Below, piece by piece: positions 57,965 to 64,000 of a stretch of 64,000 nucleotides of DNA. This DNA is from Sepiola atlantica. Its lineage: Eukaryota; Mollusca; Cephalopoda; Sepiida; Sepiolidae. The position numbers and the translations under genes were made by a program. Position 1 is the first letter of the stretch. Every line of letters starts with the position of its first letter. Under the pieces are notes generated by a model. The model did no database searches and was not told where the DNA came from. It saw nothing but the letters and a program-made list of their open reading frames with translations. The stretch spans positions 1,378,201 to 1,442,200 of the forward strand of contig OY744547.1 of assembly GCA_963556195.1 (NCBI GenBank). The letters are read 5' to 3'.

Positions 57965-58500
57965 TCACCCCAAACAAGGCAAGCTGCCACTGTAGATGTA
58001 AGGGGCTAATGAGAATTAGGGGGGAAGTTTTGGGGTCGTCCTAAATTGGGAGCTGTGCAGCGAGATGCTTGTTCACATTAGTTTTAAATTTCTGAATGTC
58101 GGTACAGTCCGGGAAACAGGGAGTAGGGATGGAGTTCCAAAGCAGCACAAGGAAAGAAGCTATTGGAGTGGAACGCTCTCCAGCATCTGGGGACCTCCAC
58201 AGTTAATGGATGGGATCTAGCTGATTGTCGGATTGGTCGAGTGTATTTACGTCGAGGGAGCACTAGAGCAGCAAGTTCATCGGAGCACATTCCATTGAAG
58301 TACTTGTAGAACAAGCACAAGGATGCAACATTGAGGGGATGAAAGTTTGGTGGATGGTGAGGGACTTATTAGATTAGCGACTCTTTTTTGAACCTTGTCT
58401 AAGAGGGAGAGAGTAGTGGTTGGTGCACCAGCCCAGATGTGGCAACAATACTCCATGCATTGGTAAATGGTGTGATAAGTTTTCTAGCACGGTAAAGGGA
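57965..58500 (-). mobile_element. LINE C-terminal fragment
   Basis: The minus strand encodes MCLFYKYFNGMCSDELAALV then RSHPLTVEVPRCW, the post-RT tail of a CR1/jockey-like LINE. The 3' end is at about 57965 (CACCCCAAACAAGGCAAGCT on the + strand). Confidence 0.7.
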
Positions 58501-59505
58501 GCCCACCTTCTTTGCAGCAGTCTTTCAGATCAAACCCCTATAATATTTTGTAACAAAAGGGTCGTGAAACGAAAGGAAAGCAAATCCCTTTTATAAATAC
58601 CAAAAAATATATCTGTTTGCGTCATCTACACCGTTGGGTGTAGCTCACTGAAATAAGGCGGAGAGACTTGTAACAAAAATAGGTATTTATTGGAGTGACC
58701 TACACCGTTGGGTGTAGGTTGGCGAAAGTTCAAACAGTGTCACAGTGAACGAAGTAATAATGTAAGAAAGGTCAGCCACTGAAAGTCTTCGAACCGTATA
58801 TCTTCCAGTGGAGACTAGCCTTGCTCAGCATCAAGTTTACGAGGGCGAGAGAGAGGACGTCTTTCTTCGTCGGTGCCTAAAAGCTCTGTTTGCTGTGTAA
58901 TTCGCTAAGGGTCTAGAAGTAGTGCTTCAAAAGTCCGATTGAAATTAATACGCCCAGGGGTCTGGTTGGTCATCGTGTGACCCAACCACCTCACAGGGGC
59001 TTCTCTCCATGAGAGGAAAGAAATCTTAATGTTTATGACTGTTATATAAAACTATCCTCCCCATCCGAAAAGAGGAGGTACTGCTTGAGAAGATGTCCTT
59101 TTAAGACCGAACAGATATTACACCTTGAATTATTTATTCACAAAAAATAAAAGAAATAATTAGACACAAGGCCATCAAAAGTGGAGGGATGTCGTTGGTC
59201 ATCGTCTGTTTATCCTACTTTTAACTCGACACATTTTGACCCATTCGTCCAAGCACGGTTCCTTTCCTTCTTTTGTCCATCACTTTCATTTCAGCAGTCA
59301 CCACAATACCACATTTACTCTATGAACTCCCCAAGAAAATATCTCCCATAGTTTAAATTGCATTTTTTTCCCCTTTTTTGGGTCGAGCTATCTGGTAAGT
59401 GAAATCGTCAACTGCCATCAGCGTAAATGCAAAGCTTTGTGTAAACAAATGGAGCACTTTGGCAATTGACAGTGTTTATATAAACATTGAGATTTCGCTT
59501 ACTCA
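58500..59505. other. Unclassified; twin hairpins and SINE remnant
   Basis: CTACACCGTTGGGTGTAG occurs twice, at 58628 and 58691. A SINE-like remnant with GGAGGTACTGC and TTAGACACAAGGCCATC lies near 59050-59180. Possible old LTR, not proven. Confidence 0.3.
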
Positions 59506-59510
59506 CAGCA

Positions 59511-59600
59511 GGTGTCTGATAGCCGAATGGTTAGGAATGCCGGCTGTTGACTAGGCGGTCTAATTTTGATCCCGGCTTGAGGTCTTCGCTTGTCTAGCTG
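59511..59600 (+). mobile_element. tRNA-derived SINE
   Basis: GATAGCCGAATGGTTAGGAA fits an A box and TTTTGATCCCGGC a weakened B box about 40 bases later. Spacing is tRNA-like but the cloverleaf is not intact. Confidence 0.5.
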
Positions 59601-59854
59601 CACTGAAGAACCGTGATATGCAGGGAAGCAGTCTCTGTGGATGACTATATATCTATCTATCTATCATATATATATATATACATACTTTCATTAGAGAGAT
59701 GCTACACTTTGATCCTTGCCGTAATCCTTCTGATGTGTTAAATACCGGCTTCCTGACCAAAAATGCACCAAACATTGATGTTATTGTTTTTTTCCTTTCC
59801 CTTTGCAAAACTCAATCATGTTCTGCAAAGCCAAAAACAAACACCATGAATAAA

Positions 59855-60085
59855 TGCTTGACCATGGAAGGTGCTCGACTGAGCTCCAATCTCTGGTTTC
59901 TCCTTGTATACCGTTCATAGCAAAATCTCGTCTTCCTACCACAGCTAACCGAAACCCATGATTAAACATTTTAAGGTACACAGAACTTGAAGCATAAAAA
60001 CTTCCATCAAAATAACCGGATTCGGCATTAAATACGCCGAAAAGGGTTGATATGCCGTAAAACAAAACAACCAAATCAGTCTGAT
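59855..60085 (+). mobile_element. LINE 3' coding tail fragment
   Basis: GGTGCTCGACTGAGCTCCAA then TCTCTGGTT matches 54311-54340 and a related segment at 29379. Confidence 0.5.
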
Positions 60086-60279
60086 GTGTTACTAACAAAT
60101 AAAAATTCTAAATAAAAAAAATAAAAAAATGAAAGTCTTGCGTACTTTAAGACTTCTTAAATTTCTGTCTAAACGTTCTAATTTTTTCTTTCCCACCCGA
60201 ATGTCGAAAGTACTTTCTCGGTGGGATTGTTTCATTTTCAGTGTATATAGTAGACAGTCAGTATAGATAAAGCCCTATT

Positions 60280-60600
60280 TACTCGCCTCCCCACGAAGGC
60301 AAAGTTAGACACATGGTTGGCTTTTAATGTATGTGTCTGTGTGGGAGGGAGGGCAGCTAACCCTAAAAAAGGGTCCACTCTAGATAGAACAAAAAATTTA
60401 AATTGACTCACTTTAGAGGGATTTCTTCTGTGCTGACTAAGGATAGAATAGGTACCATTTGTTTTGTTCTCGGAGAAGAAATCCTTATTGACTGGGGCAA
60501 TTTTTGTTGGCTCATCTTTTGGAAGGTAGATATCCCCCTCCTCACATCAAAAACCGACCTTGTATCTAACTTTGCCCTTGTGGGGAGGCAACTAGATACA
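60280..60600. mobile_element. Two SINE-like modules in opposite orientation
   Basis: CTCGCCTCCCCACGAAGGCA at 60280 (antisense) and TCTAACTTTGCCCTTGTGGG then GAGGCAACTAG at 60567 (sense) face each other. Confidence 0.6.
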
Positions 60601-61001
60601 TATACAACACTCTAAATTATTTATTTACAAATAAAAAAAGTTTTACTTCAAGCCCATCAAAAATGTGGGGCCTGTGGCCATTCTCTGTCTATCCCTCTCC
60701 TAACTGGAGGCATTTTGACCCATTCGGCCAACCTTTCATTCTTTCACCATTTGTCTATCATTTCAATACCACATTTACTCTATGGACAACCCGACTTAAA
60801 ATATCTCCGATTGTTTGAATTTAATTTTGTTTGTGAATATATATATATTTTATTTACTTATTTATTTATTTATTTATGAATTTTCCAACGAATGTTAAGT
60901 CTGCAATATCTTGGATTTAGTTAGTTTCTCTGGGAATTTAAACTGCATTTTACTTTTTTTTTCTTTTTTCTTTTGTTTAAAATGACTCAAAGCTTTTTTT
61001 A

Positions 61002-61061
<60 letters not shown>

Positions 61062-61625
61062 TTCATTGGAATAAAAATTAGTAGGGCAACAAAAAAAAAC
61101 ACCCAAAGAAAAAATAGGTTGGTGAGATCCTTCCAGCCCTTTCTAAAATATAGACTGCCCAGTTTTTTGTTTGAGAACCCAAAACAAGTAAATCGATCTC
61201 TAAATGGGAGTGGGGCTTAAGTGTGAGGAAATTAAATTAAATTGGAATGGATAATGGTCCTTCAAAGATGAAATACAATTTGAGAAGGCCAAGGTTAAAG
61301 TGCGAAGTGGGCATCTTCGAGAAGTTCAAAAGTTGGGCAGGACTCTTTCACACAAGTAACCGGCTACCTTAACTGGGGTGAGGTTCAATAGGACCGAGAA
61401 CCACGTGCGCCATGCTCAGGTGGGGAACACCTACACATACTTGAATCCTTTTTGTACGCACAAGCTTGTGATTTGTACTCACTTTCCATCAGATACTACA
61501 CTCTGATCCCAGCCTAAGGGAAATTTTGTTCATTTAGATTTAAAACTGCGTAGTAAAACTCAGATGATTTTTCGCTATTTTGCGTGTCTTACTGAAAATT
61601 TCAGGTTTTTAAAAAATTTATTTAT
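60601..61625. other. No gene; AT microsatellite
   Basis: (AT)n at 61005-61063. The rest is unique-looking without coding resemblance. Confidence 0.4.
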
Positions 61626-61629
61626 TTAT

Positions 61630-61980
61630 TTAGTAATGGGTCACCATTTATTGAGGCCCGGGGGTGGGAGCACTCGAGGAAAAGAGATCGGCTGTTGGAC
61701 GATGATCCACACTACGAGTGGACCGGAATGGACAGAAGATTACTTAAGAGGAATTGATTATCCAAGAGGACGGCTCGACAAGTATTTGTTTATACTAGAC
61801 TTGAAGACAACCATGTTGTAGTCGGTTGGGAAGCAAATGGGATGTTTTAGGAAAGAAACGCTGTTCATGGAAGTTTTTTTTTTTTTTGCATTTCACTCCA
61901 AACAAGGCAAGTTGCCACTGTAGACGTTAGGGGCTACTGAGAATTAGGGTGAAATTTTAGGGGATCATCCTAAATTCTTT
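61630..61980 (-). mobile_element. LINE 3' ends, two families adjoining
   Basis: 61630-61830 resembles 19935-20140. 61885-61975 (CACTCCAAACAAGGCAAGTT, GGGGCTACTGAGAATTAGGG) matches 57965-58040. Confidence 0.55.
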
Positions 61981-62032
61981 GGTATGTGGTTGTAGCTAGA
62001 CGAGTTCTTGCTGTAAAAGTAATGTAGTTTGT

Positions 62033-62135
62033 ATATATGGCTATAAACTGGTTCCCCAAAGTTAAGCGACGTTGAGCCTGTTCAATTCTTAGATGGGTGA
62101 CCACTTGAGAATACCAAGTGTTTTATGCAAAACCC
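62033..62135 (+). pseudogene. 5S rRNA-derived sequence
   Basis: CCCCAAAGTTAAGCGACGTT, GAGCCTGTTCAATTCTTAGA and TGGGTGACCACTTGAGAATA follow 5S order on the + strand. It has substitutions and LINE RT sequence continues directly after it. Confidence 0.6.
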
Positions 62136-62159
62136 AATCCTAGTGGCCCTGCAAGTCGA

Positions 62160-62870
62160 GACCGGCTATCAATCTGCGAATACATCGACCAAGGGAAGAG
62201 TCTATCAGGCATGTGTATGTAGTCGGATATTGTATGGAAATGAAACCTGGCTATTGAAGGATTAGGACATGCGTTGCATGGAGAGAAATGCTATGAGAAT
62301 GGATGTGTAATGTGAGTGTTAAAGACAGGCTTAGATCTGATGACCTCAGTGGAAGATTAAAATTGGACAGTCGAGGGACATGTGTGCAGTACAGGAGACT
62401 TCGATAGTTTAGCCACGTTGAAAGAATAGATGAGTTTTTGCGTTAGTAGATGTAGAACAGTTGAGGTGGCAGGGGAAGGTCAAGGATAACATGGGAGGAA
62501 GTGATAAGGATGGACTTGAGGGATAAATAAAGACCTGGACAGAAATAGGTTAGTTTGGATGTCAATTTCTAAAAGCCGTCCAACACATGCCAGCATGTAA
62601 AACGGACGTTAAACTGAATATGATTATGAAAAAATGGATGAGAGTGCTTGGGTTAGTAGATGTAGAACAGTTGAGGTAGTAGGGTCGGTTGGCAGAGAAA
62701 GGCCAAGGAAAATACGAGAGAAAGTGATAAGAATGGACTTTAAAGAAAGAGGGATAAATAAAGACCTGGCCAGAGATAGGTTAGTTTGGAAGTCAATTTC
62801 TAAAAGCCGTCTAACACATGCCAGCATGTAAAACAGATGTTAACCCGAATATGACGATGACTTAAAACAA
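62160..62870 (+). mobile_element. LINE polyprotein tail with internal duplication
   Basis: ACATCGACCAAGGGAAGAGT then GGAAATGAAACCTGG corresponds to the RT tail at 8400-8465. The C-terminal segment (SRCRTVEV, then RPRKIREKV and DLARDRLVWKSIS) and the tail CACATGCCAGCATGTAAAAC appear twice (about 62435-62610 and 62640-62840). Confidence 0.7.
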
Positions 62871-63590
62871 GTATTACATCTTTCTTTTAAGCCATTTATC
62901 TCTACATTTCCCCAGTAACATTACGTTTTGACCCCCCCCCCCCCTCCTCTGTCTCTCTTCCGCTCTCTCAACTGGTTAAATATAATAGAAAAGAAAAAGG
63001 AAGACTGTTTGACCTAGTTTCAGTGTCCCCCTCCCTCGGGAAATAAATATTACAGTTTTAAAAAAATGTTTTTTGTAACCATAACCAACTTTGGGTCACA
63101 CTTAATCCAAAGTTTTATACACGTATCTTGTGTAGTTTCTGACTTTTTCTCCTGAGACACAGACAGAATTACCACTTTCCTATGCATGATAGATCACTAT
63201 TGAATCTGTTTAATTTGTGTATGACTCATATTAGATCTTTCGATAACTGTCTTTTGTCTACGGACGCCGCATTGTTGAACGCAGGAGTTTTTTTTGTGTT
63301 GAACTACAACGCTCCCCCATTGACTTTAACGGGGAGCACACATCCACGAAGCTTCTCCTCTTGGCTTCCGGGTGCTATGCCTTGCCAGAGGTCAACCCGT
63401 GATTTTGTACAGCACTGCTTACTTTGTGTCTTCGCAGCTGACCTCTATATCTAGACGCTGTTCCCCTATCCGCAACCTGGGGAGCCGGTGGATGGGAGTC
63501 CTCATCTCCACACCACAAAAGGTGTGATGAAGAATAGAACGAGATGGGATGAGTCAGGAAAATTCGTGACGCTACCACAACGATGTATTA
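62871..63590. other. No gene recognised
   Basis: Poly-C at 62932. Bases 63475-63580 (AAAAGGTGTGATGAAGAATA, then GAACGAGATGGGATGAG) resemble the reverse of the LINE tail near 24195-24230. Confidence 0.4.
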
Positions 63591-63598
63591 TTTTGGAT

Positions 63599-63890
63599 TC
63601 TTCGGACTACTGTTCTCATCTTGGATGTTATTCTCACAAAGTTTTGGACCGATGTAACCTTCGACCATCTTCAGGTGGGTCTTGTCCAACTCGGGAATCT
63701 GGACGGAATTTCGAATGGAACCTTTTATTTAATCCACAGGTGTAGCTTGTTTTCATTCTGTCAGCCATGACTGGGTGGAAGTCCTAAGTAATTCGCGATT
63801 GAATTCTTAAGACTCACCTGAAGAAGGTCCGAGGTTACATCGGCCAAAACATTGTGATAATAACATCCAAGATGAGAACAGTAGTCCGAA
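63599..63890. mobile_element. Fold-back element, CACCTGAAGAAGG family
   Basis: TTCGGACTACTGTTCTCATC through TCTTCAGGTG is inverted as CACCTGAAGAAGG through GATGAGAACAGTAGTCCGAA. The hammerhead-like core has decayed (CAAA in place of GAAA). Confidence 0.75.
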
Positions 63891-64000
63891 TAATACAAAT
63901 TATCAATCATTATCTAAAAATATACGATAATATTGAATAAAGGGGCGTTTATGTTTAGCATAAAATGTTCGAAATTCCGAAAAGGCTTTGTAAACTGTAT

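Overview
The window is animal nuclear DNA: one intron-rich gene end followed by a long, repeat-saturated, gene-poor stretch. The visible gene has GT-AG introns of 1.8-3.6 kb filled with transposon remnants and satellites. LINE tails of the type '...CCAGCATG...AACGGACGTTAA' followed by GAT repeats, many AT, CT and GA microsatellites, 5S- and tRNA-derived SINEs and numerous fold-back MITEs suggest a mollusc, most likely a coleoid cephalopod. That placement is inference from repeat style, not a database match.

1-17.9 kb (+ strand): the last seven coding exons of a TAX1BP1-like selective-autophagy adaptor (385 codons visible). They encode coiled coil, a low-complexity linker with a GNPY-type segment, then two C-terminal ubiquitin-binding zinc fingers and a stop at 17519, with a poly(A) signal at 17820. 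The 5' exons, which should encode the SKICH domain and first coiled coils, lie outside the window. The introns carry a 109-bp satellite, MITEs, a mariner fragment, LINE 3' ends, 5S- and U2-derived SINE sequence, a 0.75-kb CT microsatellite and a 0.53-kb interstitial telomere-like array.

17.9-34.3 kb: intergenic repeats. These include nested fold-back elements, a 10-copy 43-bp minisatellite, a 2.1-kb 43-bp array with higher-order structure, a 1.1-kb 15-bp array, LINE tails and a tRNA-derived SINE. 34.3-43.6 kb: two full-length non-autonomous LTR retrotransposons in opposite orientation. Each has 587-589 bp LTRs, a 4-bp target duplication and a roughly 2-kb interior without gag-pol. 44-64 kb: microsatellites, fold-back MITEs, a tandem array of SINE-like modules, a second U2-headed SINE and several LINE 3' ends. 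I found no further convincing protein-coding gene.

The most interesting signals are hammerhead-ribozyme-like motifs. The best (34009-34088, +) has CTGATGA, GAAA, three helices and a GTC cleavage triplet. Two more lie at 32971-33027 (-) and 39193-39238 (-), and a degenerate related motif recurs in fold-back repeats. They fit the type-I hammerheads known from Penelope-like elements and metazoan retrozymes, but the window shows no associated reverse transcriptase.
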